A stretch of 64,000 bases of DNA from Pseudomonas sp. GD03944 (GTDB taxonomy: Bacteria; Pseudomonadota; Gammaproteobacteria; Pseudomonadales; Pseudomonadaceae): positions 1 to 64,000 of the forward strand of contig NZ_JAOCAH010000006.1 of assembly GCF_029839275.1 (NCBI RefSeq), written 5' to 3'. Shown here piece after piece: positions 41,544 to 50,996 of the stretch (position 1 is its first letter; each line of letters opens with the position of its first letter). The notes beneath the pieces are model-generated. The model worked only from the letters and a program-made list of their open reading frames with translations. It had not been told where the DNA came from and ran no database searches. A program made the translations under genes and the position numbers.

Positions 41544-42817
41544 AGTCGATTTCCTGTTTCTCCTCATCCAAGGCGCGTCCCCTGGGGAGCGCCACCCTGT
41601 TGTTGCTGTCGCTGGTCTGTCCGGTTCACGTCACCGCCCTGGAGCTGTCCGAGGCGGTGCGGGCCGGCCTGGCCATCCACCCCGAAGTCCGCGCGGTACT
41701 GGCGGACGCGGAGCGGGCCAACACCGAGATCAAGATTGCCAAGGGCGGCTACTACCCCTCCCTGAACCTCTCCGGCGGCCCGGAGGAATTCAACTTCGGC
41801 GATGTGGTGTACGACGTCACCGCCTCGCAGATGCTCTATGACTGGGGCCGGGTCAGCAGCCGGGTCGAGCGGGCCTCCGCCGAGCACCTGCACCTGTCGG
41901 AAAGCGCCCTGGTGGCCCGGGACGACGCGGCCCTGGATATCATCGAGACCTACCTCGACACCCTGCTCGCCGAGCGCCGGGTGGAGGTGGTGCGCCAGCA
42001 CCTGGTCAACCTCGGCGATGTGCTGCGCATGACTGAAGCCCGTGGCCAGGATGGCTATTCCGACCGCAGTGAAGTGGACCGAGCCGGCCTGGAAATGACC
42101 CGGGCCCAGGAACAGCTGGCCATGGAAAAAGGCAGCCTGCAGGACGCCCGCAGCCAGTACCTGATCCTGGTCGGCCAGGACGCCGATGCCCTGAGCGAAC
42201 CTCACCCGCTGTCCATGCAGCGCTACCTGGGTGCCAGCGACCTGAAGCAGGTCATCACGGCCTCGCCGCTGTACCAGCGCGCCGTGCAGAGCACCGCCCA
42301 GGCCGAGGCCGAGCTGCGGGAAACCAAGGCTTCGCTGTTGCCCCAGCTGAACCTCGAGGCCACGGCGCTGCGCCGGGAAATCGGCGGGCAGCTGGAGAAC
42401 GACTCGATGATCGCCCTGCGCCTGCGCATGGACACCATCCAGGGCCTGTCGAACTTCCAGCGCCCGACCGCCGCCCAGCAGCGCGTCGAGTCCGCCCAGT
42501 GGAGCCAGGACGCGATGCAGCGCGACATCAGCCGCAAACTGCGCAACCTGTTCGACACCGGTGACACCCTGCGCTGGCGCGAAGAGTCGCTGCGCCTGCA
42601 GGTCAGCGAATCGGACGAGGTCACCACGCTCTACCGCGAACAGTTCGAGGTGGGCCGGCGCGATGTGATCGACCTGCTCAACGTGCAGCGCGAACGCTTC
42701 GAGGCCGCGCGCCAACTGGAGACGCTGCGCATCGAACGCCTGCGTATCGAATACCGCGCGGCGGCCCAGGTCGGCCTGCTCGGTGCTTTGCTGGAGAACC
42801 GTCTGAATGGCGCCTGA
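41540..42817 (+). CDS. bapB: TolC-family outer-membrane channel of the adhesin exporter
   Basis: 425-residue outer-membrane factor. A signal peptide (SATLLLLSLVCPVHVTA) is followed by ELSEAVRAGLAIHPEV, the typical TolC/AgIC start, and paired long amphipathic helices. Translationally coupled to the adhesin (ATGA) and overlapping the ABC gene by 11 bases. It forms the outer pore of a type I system with the next two genes. Gene order adhesin-TolC-ABC-HlyD is that of the P. aeruginosa bapABCD locus as I recall. Confidence 0.93.
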   Translation: MKSISCFSSSKARPLGSATLLLLSLVCPVHVTALELSEAVRAGLAIHPEVRAVLADAERANTEIKIAKGGYYPSLNLSGGPEEFNFGDVVYDVTASQMLYDWGRVSSRVERASAEHLHLSESALVARDDAALDIIETYLDTLLAERRVEVVRQHLVNLGDVLRMTEARGQDGYSDRSEVDRAGLEMTRAQEQLAMEKGSLQDARSQYLILVGQDADALSEPHPLSMQRYLGASDLKQVITASPLYQRAVQSTAQAEAELRETKASLLPQLNLEATALRREIGGQLENDSMIALRLRMDTIQGLSNFQRPTAAQQRVESAQWSQDAMQRDISRKLRNLFDTGDTLRWREESLRLQVSESDEVTTLYREQFEVGRRDVIDLLNVQRERFEAARQLETLRIERLRIEYRAAAQVGLLGALLENRLNGA

Positions 42818-44966
42818 TACCCCTGCCCCCGCCGGGCGAAAGGTTCCCAAGGATCATTTGCGCGATGGCCTGGTGCTGCTGAGCCGGGAACTCGGTCACC
42901 CGATCGGCGATGCCGAACTGGTGGACGGCCTGCCCCTGGAACTGGGCCGCCTGCCCCTGCGCCTGGTGCCCCGCGCCCTGCGCCGCGCCGACATCAATGC
43001 CCAGGTGGTGAGCGGCCAGTCGCTGCGCGAGCTGGACCACTACCTGCTGCCGGCGCTGCTGATCCTGCGCGACGGCCGCAGCGTGCTGCTGAAGGCCGTG
43101 CAGGACGGCCAGGCCGACCTGCTGCTGCCCCAGTCCGGCGGCGGTCACGAGCGGGTGGCGCTGGACGTGCTGGAATCGATGCACGAGGGCACGGTGGTCT
43201 TCGCCAAGCCGCGCTACCGCGACGATGGCCGCATCGGCGACTACGCCCAGGGCAGCGACGAACACTGGTTCTTCGGCCCGCTCAAGCGCCTGCGCCGCTC
43301 CTACCTGGAGGTGGCCATCGCCGCCATGGTCGCCAACCTGCTGGCCATCGCCTCGGCGCTGTTCGCCATGCAGGTCTACGACCGCGTGGTGCCCAACTCG
43401 GCCTTCGACACCCTGTGGATCCTGGCCACCGGTGTGGCCCTGGCGATCGTCCTGGAAAGCGTGCTGCGCGTACTGCGCGGGCATTTGCTGACCAGCATGG
43501 GCAAGCGCATCGACCTGCAGCTGTCGAGCCTGCTGTTCAACCGCGCGCTGCAGACCCGCATGGCGGCCAAACCGGCCTCGGTGGGCGCCTTCAGCACGCA
43601 GATCCGCGAATTCGAGTCGGTGCGCGAATTCTTCACCGCCTCCAGCGCGGCGTTGATCAGCGACCTGCCGTTCGTGGCGATCTTCCTGGTGATCATCGCC
43701 ATCCTCGGTGGGCACCTGGTCTGGGTGCCGGTGGTCGCGGTGATCCTGATGGTCCTCCCCGCCCTGCTCGCCCAAGGCCACCTGGCGCGCCTGTCGCGGC
43801 AGAACCTGCGCGAGGGGGCGATCAAGAACGGCATCCTGCTGGAGTCCATCGAACATCTGGAAACGGTCAAGGCGTCACGCGCCGAGGGCCGCTGCGCCCA
43901 GCTATGGGAAACCCTCACCGCCCAGCTCGCCGGCAGCGCGGTGAAGACCAGCAACCTGACCTCGGCCCTCAGCTACGGCGTCAGCACCGTGCAGCAGCTG
44001 TGCTACGTGGGCGTGGTGGTGTTCGGCGTGTACCGCATCAGCGACGGCCTGCTGACCGTCGGCGCCCTGATCGCCTGCTCGATCCTCTCGTCCCGGGCCA
44101 TCGCTCCGCTGTCGCAGAGCGCCTCGATCCTGGGCCGCTGGCAGCACACCAAGGTGGCGCTGGAAGGCCTTGATCAGATGATGAGCGGCCCGGTGGAACG
44201 CCCGGCGGGCCGGACCTTCGTGCGCAAGCCGCAGCTCAAGGGCGATTACCGCCTGGACGCCGTGACCCTCAGCCACGGCGACGGACCGGCGGTGGTCGAT
44301 ATCCAGGCGCTGCACATTCGCGCCGGTGAGCGCGTGGCGCTGCTCGGCGGCAACGGCGCGGGCAAGTCCAGCCTGTTGCGCCTGCTGGCGGGCATGCTGG
44401 ATGCGAAATCCGGCCGCCTGCTGCTGGACGATGTCGGCATCGACCAGCTCGATCCGAGTGACCGCCGCCACAACATCGGCTACCTGCCCCAGGACGTCGC
44501 CCTGCTCTACGGCACCCTGCGCGAGAACCTGAACCTGGAAAACGCCGCCCTGAGCGACGACGACCTGTATGAAGCCCTCGACGGCGTCGGCCTCGGCGAC
44601 TGGGTACGCAGCGATGCCAAGGGCCTGGACCTGCTGATCCAGGGCAACGCCAGCCTGTCCGGCGGTCAGCGCCAGGCCATCGGCCTGGCCCGGGTGCTGT
44701 TGCAGGACCCGACCATCGTGCTGCTCGACGAGCCCACGGCGGCCTTCGACCAGACCAGCGAAAAACACGTGGTCGAGTACCTGCGCGGCTGGCTGGCCGG
44801 CCGCACGCTGATCGTGGTCACCCACAAGAAGATCATCCTGGAACTGGTGGAGCGCGCCATCGTCATGCGCCAGGGCCGGGTGATCATGGACGGTGCCCTG
44901 GACCAGTTGGTGCAGGACAACCGGGTACAGACCCCTGACGCCAAGGAGAGCCTCCATGGCATCTGA
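42807..44966 (+). CDS. bapC: Type I secretion ABC transporter with degenerate peptidase domain
   Basis: 719-residue LapB-like exporter. Residues 1-130 resemble a C39 peptidase fold but have no Cys/His catalytic pair, the usual non-cleaving substrate-docking domain. Five or six membrane helices follow (about 160-440). The ATPase has Walker A LLGGNGAGKSSLL, signature LSGGQRQAIGLA, Walker B TIVLLDEPTAAFD and H-loop VVTHKK. Powers export of the adhesin. Confidence 0.95.
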   Translation: MAPDTPAPAGRKVPKDHLRDGLVLLSRELGHPIGDAELVDGLPLELGRLPLRLVPRALRRADINAQVVSGQSLRELDHYLLPALLILRDGRSVLLKAVQDGQADLLLPQSGGGHERVALDVLESMHEGTVVFAKPRYRDDGRIGDYAQGSDEHWFFGPLKRLRRSYLEVAIAAMVANLLAIASALFAMQVYDRVVPNSAFDTLWILATGVALAIVLESVLRVLRGHLLTSMGKRIDLQLSSLLFNRALQTRMAAKPASVGAFSTQIREFESVREFFTASSAALISDLPFVAIFLVIIAILGGHLVWVPVVAVILMVLPALLAQGHLARLSRQNLREGAIKNGILLESIEHLETVKASRAEGRCAQLWETLTAQLAGSAVKTSNLTSALSYGVSTVQQLCYVGVVVFGVYRISDGLLTVGALIACSILSSRAIAPLSQSASILGRWQHTKVALEGLDQMMSGPVERPAGRTFVRKPQLKGDYRLDAVTLSHGDGPAVVDIQALHIRAGERVALLGGNGAGKSSLLRLLAGMLDAKSGRLLLDDVGIDQLDPSDRRHNIGYLPQDVALLYGTLRENLNLENAALSDDDLYEALDGVGLGDWVRSDAKGLDLLIQGNASLSGGQRQAIGLARVLLQDPTIVLLDEPTAAFDQTSEKHVVEYLRGWLAGRTLIVVTHKKIILELVERAIVMRQGRVIMDGALDQLVQDNRVQTPDAKESLHGI

Positions 44967-46134
44967 TGATCGCCTGCGCCGGGCGCTGGACGACCCGCTG
45001 CTGACTGCCACCCACCCGGTGTTCCGCCCGCTGATGTGGACCATCCTGTTCACCGTGGCCGCGTTCATCGCCTGGGCCATCTGGGCCGAACTGGACGAGG
45101 TGACCCGGGGCGACGGCCGCGTGGTGCCGTTCAGCCGCATCCAGAAGATCCAGAGCCTGGAAGGCGGCATTCTCGACCGCCTGCTGGTCAGCGAAGGCGA
45201 CATGGTGCGGGTCGGCCAACCCATCGTGCGCCTCGACGAAACGCGCTTTCGCACCTCCTACCAGGAGTCGGTGAACCAGGCCCTGGCCCTGCGCGCCACC
45301 ATCGCGCGGCTGGATGCCGAGGTGCTCAACGAAGACACGATCACCTTCCCCGAGGGCATCGCCCTGGACAGCCCGCTGGCCCGCTCGGAGATGGGGTTGT
45401 TCAAGTCGCGCCTGGCCAAGCTGGAAGACAGCGTCGCCTCGCTGAACCACCAGATCAACCTGTCGCAGCGCCAGCTGAACCTGGTCGAGCCGCTGGTGGC
45501 CAAGCGCGCCGTGAGCCAGATGGAGGCGCTCAAGCTGAGCCAGGAGATCGCCGGGCTGCGCGGCAAGCTCACCGAGATTAAGACCGCCTACTTCCAGGAC
45601 GCCTACACCGAGCGTTCCAACAAGAAGGCCGAACTCAGCGCCCTGGAACCGATCATCCTGCAGCGCGAGGACCAGTTGCAGCGCACCGAGATCCTGTCGC
45701 CGGTCAACGGCCGGGTGAACACCGTGCTGATCAACACCCGGGGCGGTGTGATCCAGCCGGGCGAGCCGATCATGGAGGTGATCCCGATGGAGGACCGCCT
45801 GCTGGTCGAAGCCAAGATCAAGCCCAAGGACGTGGCCTTCCTCGTGCCCGGCATGCCGGCCAAGGTGAAGATCACCGCCTACGACTACAGCATCTACGGC
45901 TACCTCAACGGCACCCTGGAACAGATCAGCGCCGACACCATTTCCGAGGATACGCTGCAGGGCAAGGAGTTCTACTACGCCGTACTGATCAAGACCGACG
46001 GCAGCCAGCTGATGCGTGGCGACGACGTGCTGCCGATCATCCCCGGTATGGTCGCCGAAGTGGACATCCTCAGCGGTAAGCGCAGCGTCATGAACTACCT
46101 GCTGCGCCCCCTGGTGAAAGCGCAGCTGTACTGA
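44956..46134 (+). CDS. bapD: HlyD-family membrane fusion protein
   Basis: 392-residue periplasmic adaptor. One N-terminal membrane anchor (MWTILFTVAAFIAWAIWA), a lipoyl half-motif (GGILDRLLVSEGDMV), a long coiled-coil hairpin (about 105-230), and the C-terminal EIMEVIPMEDRLLVEAKIKPKDVAFL beta-barrel typical of HlyD/LapC. Start 44956 has AAGGAGAGCC before it and overlaps the ABC gene. Links ABC transporter and TolC in the Bap exporter. Confidence 0.94.
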   Translation: MASDDRLRRALDDPLLTATHPVFRPLMWTILFTVAAFIAWAIWAELDEVTRGDGRVVPFSRIQKIQSLEGGILDRLLVSEGDMVRVGQPIVRLDETRFRTSYQESVNQALALRATIARLDAEVLNEDTITFPEGIALDSPLARSEMGLFKSRLAKLEDSVASLNHQINLSQRQLNLVEPLVAKRAVSQMEALKLSQEIAGLRGKLTEIKTAYFQDAYTERSNKKAELSALEPIILQREDQLQRTEILSPVNGRVNTVLINTRGGVIQPGEPIMEVIPMEDRLLVEAKIKPKDVAFLVPGMPAKVKITAYDYSIYGYLNGTLEQISADTISEDTLQGKEFYYAVLIKTDGSQLMRGDDVLPIIPGMVAEVDILSGKRSVMNYLLRPLVKAQLY

Positions 46135-46150
46135 TTGGCGAAGGACCCCA

Positions 46151-46187
46151 CGCCAAAGGCCGCCCCCGAGGCGGCCTTTGGCGTTTT
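46151..46187 (+). terminator. Terminator of the bap operon
   Basis: CGCCAAAGGCCGCC / GGCGGCCTTTGGCG, perfect 14-base stem, CCCGA loop, then TTTT. Seventeen bases after the bapD stop. Confidence 0.9.
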
Positions 46188-46202
46188 GCAGGATGGTCGC
46201 CT

Positions 46203-46278
46203 GTAGGGTGGATGACGCTCTTTTCATCCACCACCGGCGGCAATCCACGGTGGATGGGTGAAGCGTCATCCACCCTAC
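46203..46278. repeat. 76-base cruciform-type inverted repeat
   Basis: Outer arms GTAGGGTGGATGACGCT and AGCGTCATCCACCCTAC are perfect 17-base inverted repeats; an inner CATCCACC / GGTGGATG pair nests inside. This is a known style of dispersed Pseudomonas intergenic repeat; it has no coding content. Confidence 0.8.
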
Positions 46279-46293
46279 GGAAAGCGCCAAAGC

Positions 46294-46420
46294 TCGCGGG
46301 TAAGCCCGCTCCTACAGGTAGCCTGGGTCGAGCGCAGCGACACCCGGGGGGGTACGTGGCGATGGGTATCGCTTCGCTCAACCCATCCTACGGGAAGCCC
46401 CGCAGCCCGCTGTTACAGAT
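46294..46420. repeat. REP element and further inverted repeat
   Basis: GCGGG-TAA-GCCCGCTCCTACAG (46296-46317) is the classic pseudomonad REP core. Next to it a unit runs from GGGTCGAGCGCAGCGACACCC to GATGGGT-(13)-ACCCATC followed by CTACGG, another dispersed type. With the 76-base repeat these fill most of the 399-base gap between bapD and the DinB gene; the rest shows nothing recognisable. Confidence 0.65.
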
Positions 46421-46533
46421 GGCGACAAATGCGTTCTACGGCTGCCGTTTTCTGAGCTATAGCAGATAGACAAAAACAACCCGCCTGGAGACCCTTGCCC
46501 CCTGCCGATCACGCGTCCCGAGGAGGACCTGCC

Positions 46534-47052
46534 ATGATCAATCTGCGCACCGCGGTGCTGCTCGCTGCCTACAAGCAGTGGGCCGACCAGCGCCTGTACG
46601 ACAGCCTGGCCACGTTGCCAGCGGGAGAAGTCAGCAAGGAGCGCGCCGGGGTCTGCAAGAGCATGCTCGGCACCCTGAATCACGTCTACGTGGTGGACCG
46701 CATCTGGCAGGCCCACCTGCAGCGCCAGCCGCATGAGTTCAAGACCCGCCTGGAAGTGCCCCACCCCGATTTCGCAGCGCTACGCGCCGCGCAGCAGGAC
46801 ATGAACACCTGGTTCATCGAGTGGGTGGCCGGGCAGACGGAGGCGTCCCTCGCCGAGGTCATCGAGTTCGCCTTCGTCTCTGGTGAACAGAGCGCCATGA
46901 CCGCCGGCGCCATGCTGCTGCACGTGGTCAACCACGCGGCCTACCACCGGGGCTGGGTGGTGCAGATGCACTTCGAGATTCCCGCCAGGCCGCCGGTGGC
47001 GGACCTGCCGGTGTTTCTGACGGAGGTCTACCCCGCCCATACCCTCGCCTAG
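46534..47052 (+). CDS. DinB-family protein
   Basis: 172-residue DinB/YfiT-like four-helix protein. Three histidines are placed as in the metal site: LNHVYVVDRI, VVNHAAYHRGW. These proteins are putative metal-dependent thiol transferases or hydrolases; exact role unknown. ATG 46534 follows GAGGAGGACC. Convergent with a MexT-like regulator. Confidence 0.87.
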   Translation: MINLRTAVLLAAYKQWADQRLYDSLATLPAGEVSKERAGVCKSMLGTLNHVYVVDRIWQAHLQRQPHEFKTRLEVPHPDFAALRAAQQDMNTWFIEWVAGQTEASLAEVIEFAFVSGEQSAMTAGAMLLHVVNHAAYHRGWVVQMHFEIPARPPVADLPVFLTEVYPAHTLA

Positions 47053-47966
47053 CCCTGCAGCGACGGGTCCGCCATATGCTCGACGATCTTGCTGCGCAGC
47101 CAGCGCTCGGCCGGGTCGTTGTCGGTCACCCCGCTCCAGACCATGGACAGCTCGGAGGTCACCAGCGGGAATGGCGGATCGTCCGCGCGCAGGCCGGTGC
47201 CTTCGATCAGCGCGGCGGCCGCGTAATCCGGCACCGAGGCGAGCATCTCCGTGCCGGCCAGGATCGAACGCAACCCGCTGAACTGCGGCACAGCCAGCAC
47301 CACGCGGCGGGAACGCCCGACCCGGGCCAGGTCGTTGTCGATGTTGCCGGTCAGGTCGCCGGAGAACGACACCAGGGCGTGGGGCCGCTCGCAGTATTCG
47401 TCCAGCGTCAGCGGTCCCGGGCGGTTGTCGCCACGCAGCACCTTGACCTTGAGGTCGCGCAGTTTCTTGCGCTTGGCGTTGGCCGGCAGCTCGGTGGTGT
47501 AGCTGACCCCCACGGAGATTTCCCCCGAGGCGAGCATGGTGGGCATCAGCAGGAAATTGACCCGCCGCACCACGATCACCACGTTGGTGGCTTCCTCGCG
47601 AATCTGGTTGAGCAGCGCCGGGAACAGCCCGAACTCCGCATCGTCCGACAGGCCGATGCGGAAGGTGTCGCGGTTGGTCGCCGGGTTGAACTCCCGGGCC
47701 CGGCTGACCGCGCTGGAGATGGTGTCCATCGCCGGTTGCAGCTCCTTGAGGATCGCCAGCGCGCGCATCGTCGGTTCCAGGGTCCGGCCATTGCGCACCA
47801 GCAGCGGGTCGTCGAACAGGTCACGCAGCCGCGCCAGCGCGGCACTGACCGCCGGCTGGCCGAGGAACAGCTTTTCCGAGGCCCGGGTGAGGTTCTTCTC
47901 GAACATCAGGGTTTCGAACACCACCAGCAGGTTCATGTCGACGCGACGCAATTCGTTCCGATTCAT
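47049..47966 (-). CDS. LysR regulator closely resembling MexT
   Basis: 305-residue LysR regulator. The start MNRNELRRVDMNLLVVFETLM and the block KLFLGQPAVSAALARLRDLFDDPLLVR are nearly those of MexT, the activator of mexEF-oprN, and later segments (RIGLSDDAEFGL, VVRRVNFLLMPTMLASGEIS, ELPANAKRK) also match from memory. No mexS or mexEF-oprN genes are nearby, so it may control other targets. Start ATG has GAAGGCCTGG before it. Its stop overlaps the end of the DinB gene by 4 bases. Confidence 0.88.
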   Translation of the reverse strand: MNRNELRRVDMNLLVVFETLMFEKNLTRASEKLFLGQPAVSAALARLRDLFDDPLLVRNGRTLEPTMRALAILKELQPAMDTISSAVSRAREFNPATNRDTFRIGLSDDAEFGLFPALLNQIREEATNVVIVVRRVNFLLMPTMLASGEISVGVSYTTELPANAKRKKLRDLKVKVLRGDNRPGPLTLDEYCERPHALVSFSGDLTGNIDNDLARVGRSRRVVLAVPQFSGLRSILAGTEMLASVPDYAAAALIEGTGLRADDPPFPLVTSELSMVWSGVTDNDPAERWLRSKIVEHMADPSLQG

Positions 47967-48134
47967 CCAGGCCTTCTCGTAAGTACCGTTTTCTGTGAGC
48001 AGTAAAGCAGCTCGTCCGCGCCTGCGTAAGCGCTCGGATTCCGCTTTGCGAGAACGTACCGTGAAAATGTCATATGCCGGTCAACATTCAACGAAAAATC
48101 GCCAGCCAGAGCAGGCGCCGCTCTCCCGTTCCGG

Positions 48135-48956
48135 TCACGCCAGTTGTTGCAACCACTCCCGGGGGCTGACGCCGACCTTGCGGCGGAAGGCCCGGGCCAG
48201 GGCCGAACCGCTTTCGTAGCCGACTTCGTCGGCGATCAGGGCGATGGGCCGGCCTTCACGCAGGCGCTTCTGCGCCAGGCTGACGCGCCAGCCGACCAGG
48301 TAATCGGCCGGCGTGCTGCCCACCACGGTGTGGAACTGCGCGGCGAAGCTGGCCCGGGACATGTTGGCGGCGCTGGCCAGCTCGGCGACGGTCCAGTTGT
48401 TGGCCGGCTGGTCGTGCATCAGCGTCATGGCCCGGGCGATCCGCGGATCGGCCAACCCGGCCATCATGCCGCTGGACACGCTGCCCGCCTCCATCACATG
48501 GCGCAGCAACTGGATCACCATCAGCTCGAACAGGCGGTTGAGGATCGCGTCGCGGCCGCAGTGGGCGCCAAAGGCTTCGCTGAACAGCCAGTCCAGGGTG
48601 CCACCCAGCTCGGGCAAGGCACTGAGCGGCATGACGACGGTGCTCGGCAGCGCTCGGGACAGCGGGTTGTCGATACCGCCATCGAAACGCAGGGTCGCGC
48701 ACACCAGCTCGGCGTTATCCGCCTCGGTCGCCACCAATTGGTGAGCCTGGGGCAAGGCGATCAGCATCAGGCTCGGTTCGCTGAGCACCAGCGGCCGCCC
48801 GTTGCCCTCGCGAAAGGCCACCCGCCCGGCCCGCAGCAGGTGGACGTGGCCACGGGGTTCCTGTGCCGAGAAAGCCGCCATGCCGCAGAACCCGCCCTTG
48901 TGAAAGGTGGACGCATGCAGGCTGAAGTGGTCCAGCAGGGTGGAAAGACGGTCCAT
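48135..48956 (-). CDS. AraC-family regulator with cupin N terminus
   Basis: 273-residue regulator. N-terminal cupin-type sensor domain (GHVHLLRAGRVAFREG ... PSLMLIALPQAHQL), C-terminal AraC double helix-turn-helix (VAELASAANMSRASFAAQF and IALIADEVGYESGSALARAFRRKVGVSPREW). Divergent from the AhpD-like/glutaredoxin pair, which it probably controls. Cys57-type residues are present but no redox motif is clear. Confidence 0.9.
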   Translation of the reverse strand: MDRLSTLLDHFSLHASTFHKGGFCGMAAFSAQEPRGHVHLLRAGRVAFREGNGRPLVLSEPSLMLIALPQAHQLVATEADNAELVCATLRFDGGIDNPLSRALPSTVVMPLSALPELGGTLDWLFSEAFGAHCGRDAILNRLFELMVIQLLRHVMEAGSVSSGMMAGLADPRIARAMTLMHDQPANNWTVAELASAANMSRASFAAQFHTVVGSTPADYLVGWRVSLAQKRLREGRPIALIADEVGYESGSALARAFRRKVGVSPREWLQQLA

Positions 48957-49041
48957 GGCGGGCCTCGCAGGTTTAGACGATCTGTCTCATAAGTACGACG
49001 TTCAGCGTCCATGCGCAACCCGGTGATTCCTACCATGGCGC

Positions 49042-49060
49042 CAAGCCTGACGAACAGGCT
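49042..49060 (+). other. Hairpin in the leader of the AhpD-like gene
   Basis: AAGCCTG-ACGAA-CAGGCTT, 7-base stem just before the ribosome site of the downstream gene. Could be an attenuator or operator. Confidence 0.35.
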
Positions 49061-49087
49061 TTACCCCCACACTACTGGAGAATCACC

Positions 49088-49606
49088 ATGACCCGTCTCG
49101 CCGCCCTCACCCTCGATCAAGCCCCTGCCGCATCTCGTGCGCAACTGGAAGCCGTGCAGAAAGGCCTTGGCTTCGTTCCCAACGCCTTCAAGACCCTGGC
49201 CCACGCCCCGGCAGCACTCAATGGCTACCTGGCGTTCAGCCAGGCCCTGGGCAAAGCCTCGCTGAGCGCCGCCGAGCGCGAGATCGTCGCCCTGGCGACC
49301 TCGGACACCAACGGCTGCGACTACTGCCTGGCCGCGCACAGCTTCTTCGGCAGCAAGGTCGGGCTCAGCGCCGAGGACATCCGCCAGGCCCGCACCGGCG
49401 ACCTCGATGCGGTGGCGGCCTTCGCCCGGCAGGTCACCGAACACCGCGGCCAGGTCAGCGATGCCCAACTGCAGGCGGCCCGCAGCGCCGGCCTGAGCGA
49501 CGCGAAGCTGGTGGAGATCGTGGCCCAGGTCACCCTGCTGACCCTGACCAACTACCTGAACAACGTCGCCGACACCGACATCGACTTCCCGCCCATTGCC
49601 GAGTGA
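49088..49606 (+). CDS. Carboxymuconolactone decarboxylase-family protein, AhpD-like
   Basis: 172-residue all-helical protein with the alkylhydroperoxidase core E-x13-C77-x2-C80-x3-H84 (REIVALATSDTNGCDYCLAAH), the redox pair and proton relay of AhpD. Likely reduces organic peroxides or acts as a thiol reductase. Followed after 12 bases by a glutaredoxin gene, supporting thiol redox chemistry. Good ribosome site (TGGAGAATCACC). Confidence 0.9.
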   Translation: MTRLAALTLDQAPAASRAQLEAVQKGLGFVPNAFKTLAHAPAALNGYLAFSQALGKASLSAAEREIVALATSDTNGCDYCLAAHSFFGSKVGLSAEDIRQARTGDLDAVAAFARQVTEHRGQVSDAQLQAARSAGLSDAKLVEIVAQVTLLTLTNYLNNVADTDIDFPPIAE

Positions 49607-49618
49607 TCAGGAGCCGCC

Positions 49619-49873
49619 ATGCCAGCCGTAACGCTGTACACTACGCGCCATTGTCCCTACTGCCTCAACGCCAAGGCGCTGCTGTCGCGCAAGGGCGTCG
49701 TCGCCACGGAGATCGATGTCGAGCCATCGCCCCGGTTGCTCGCACAGATGATGCAGCGCAGCGGACGCCGGACCGTGCCACAGATCTACATCGGAGATCG
49801 CCACATCGGCGGCTTCGATGACCTGGCGGCACTGGACCGGCAAGGCGAGCTGGACGGCCTGCTGCAGGCCTGA
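49619..49873 (+). CDS. grxC: Glutaredoxin 3
   Basis: 84-residue dithiol glutaredoxin. Active site C-P-Y-C at residues 12-15, cis-Pro in TVPQIYIG and GGFDDL glutathione-binding motif. Small cytoplasmic electron donor using glutathione. Twelve bases after the AhpD-like gene, same operon; it may regenerate that partner. Confidence 0.95.
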   Translation: MPAVTLYTTRHCPYCLNAKALLSRKGVVATEIDVEPSPRLLAQMMQRSGRRTVPQIYIGDRHIGGFDDLAALDRQGELDGLLQA

Positions 49874-49973
49874 CCCGTGCGCCGGTACGTTGCCCTGCGC
49901 AACGTACCGCGTGCCGGCCGATCGCCGCTGACGCGACACCGCTACGCAGACTGCCGGCCACAGGAAGAGCCCC

Positions 49974-50978
49974 ATGATTGCCGATCACCTCGCCCGCTTC
50001 GCCCGTCTCGAACTGGTTCCCACTGCCACACCACTGGAAAGACTCGAGCGCCTGTCCGCGCAGCTGGGCCGCGAGGTCTACGTCAAGCGCGACGACCTCA
50101 CCCCCTTCGCCCTCGGTGGCAACAAGGCTCGCAAACTCGAATACCTGGCTGCCGAGGCCCTGGCCCAGGGTGCCGACACCCTGGTCACCGCCGGCGCCAT
50201 CCAGTCCAACCATGTGCGCCAGACCGCGGCGCTGGCCGCGCGTCTGGGCCTCGGTTGCCTGGCGCTGCTGGAAAACCCCATCGGCACCGCCGACCGCAAT
50301 TACCTGAGCAACGGCAACCGCCTGCTGCTGGACCTGTTCGGTGCTGAGGTGCAAGCGGTCGATAACCTCGACAACGCCGATGCGCAGTTGGCCGGCGCGG
50401 CCGAACGCCTGCGCAGCCTCGGCAAGCGCCCCTACGTGGTGCCCATCGGTGGCTCCAATGCCCTCGGTGCCCTGGGGTATGTAAAGGCCGGCCTGGAACT
50501 GGCCGAGCAGATCAAACAGAGCGGCAAGACCTTCTCCGCCGTGGTACTGGCCTCCGGCAGCGCCGGCACCCACAGCGGTTTGGCTCTGGCGTTGGCGCAT
50601 GCCCTGCCCGACCTGCGTGTGGTTGGCGTGACCGTTTCGCGCCCGGACGCCACCCAGCGCCCCAAGGTCGAAGGCCTGCTGCAGCGCACCGCCGACCTGC
50701 TCGGTGTGCCGGTGCCCGAGGGCACGACCATCGAACTCTGGGACCAGTATTTCGCCCCGCGCTACGGCGAGGCCAATGCCGGCACCCTGGAGGCCATCGG
50801 CACCCTGGCCAGCCAAGAAGGGCTGCTGCTGGACCCGGTCTACACCGGCAAGGCCTTCGCCGGCCTGCTGTCCGGCATCCGCAACCAGGCCTTTACCGGT
50901 GAGGGCCCCGTGCTGTTTTTGCACACGGGTGGCTCACCCGCGCTTTTCGCCTACCATTCAGCCAGCGAACAGCGGTAA
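49974..50978 (+). CDS. dcyD: D-cysteine desulfhydrase
   Basis: 334-residue PLP enzyme of the D-cysteine desulfhydrase / ACC deaminase family. PLP-binding Lys51 lies in [13 protein letters not shown] and the phosphate loop is [13 protein letters not shown]. Releases sulfide and pyruvate from D-cysteine. Followed by a cystine ABC transporter, as in E. coli where dcyD neighbours fliY-yecS-yecC. It may be separately transcribed, since a palindrome lies between it and the transporter genes. Confidence 0.9.
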   Translation: MIADHLARFARLELVPTATPLERLERLSAQLGREVYVKRDDLTPFALGGNKARKLEYLAAEALAQGADTLVTAGAIQSNHVRQTAALAARLGLGCLALLENPIGTADRNYLSNGNRLLLDLFGAEVQAVDNLDNADAQLAGAAERLRSLGKRPYVVPIGGSNALGALGYVKAGLELAEQIKQSGKTFSAVVLASGSAGTHSGLALALAHALPDLRVVGVTVSRPDATQRPKVEGLLQRTADLLGVPVPEGTTIELWDQYFAPRYGEANAGTLEAIGTLASQEGLLLDPVYTGKAFAGLLSGIRNQAFTGEGPVLFLHTGGSPALFAYHSASEQR

Positions 50979-50996
50979 GATTTACGCCAAAAAAGA

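Noticed and set aside
33659..41567. Large minus-strand open frames opposite the adhesin (three of 786, 875 and 1063 codons)
   Set aside because: Mirror images of the Ig-repeat frame; low-complexity Gly/Val/His/Ala-rich products without motifs.
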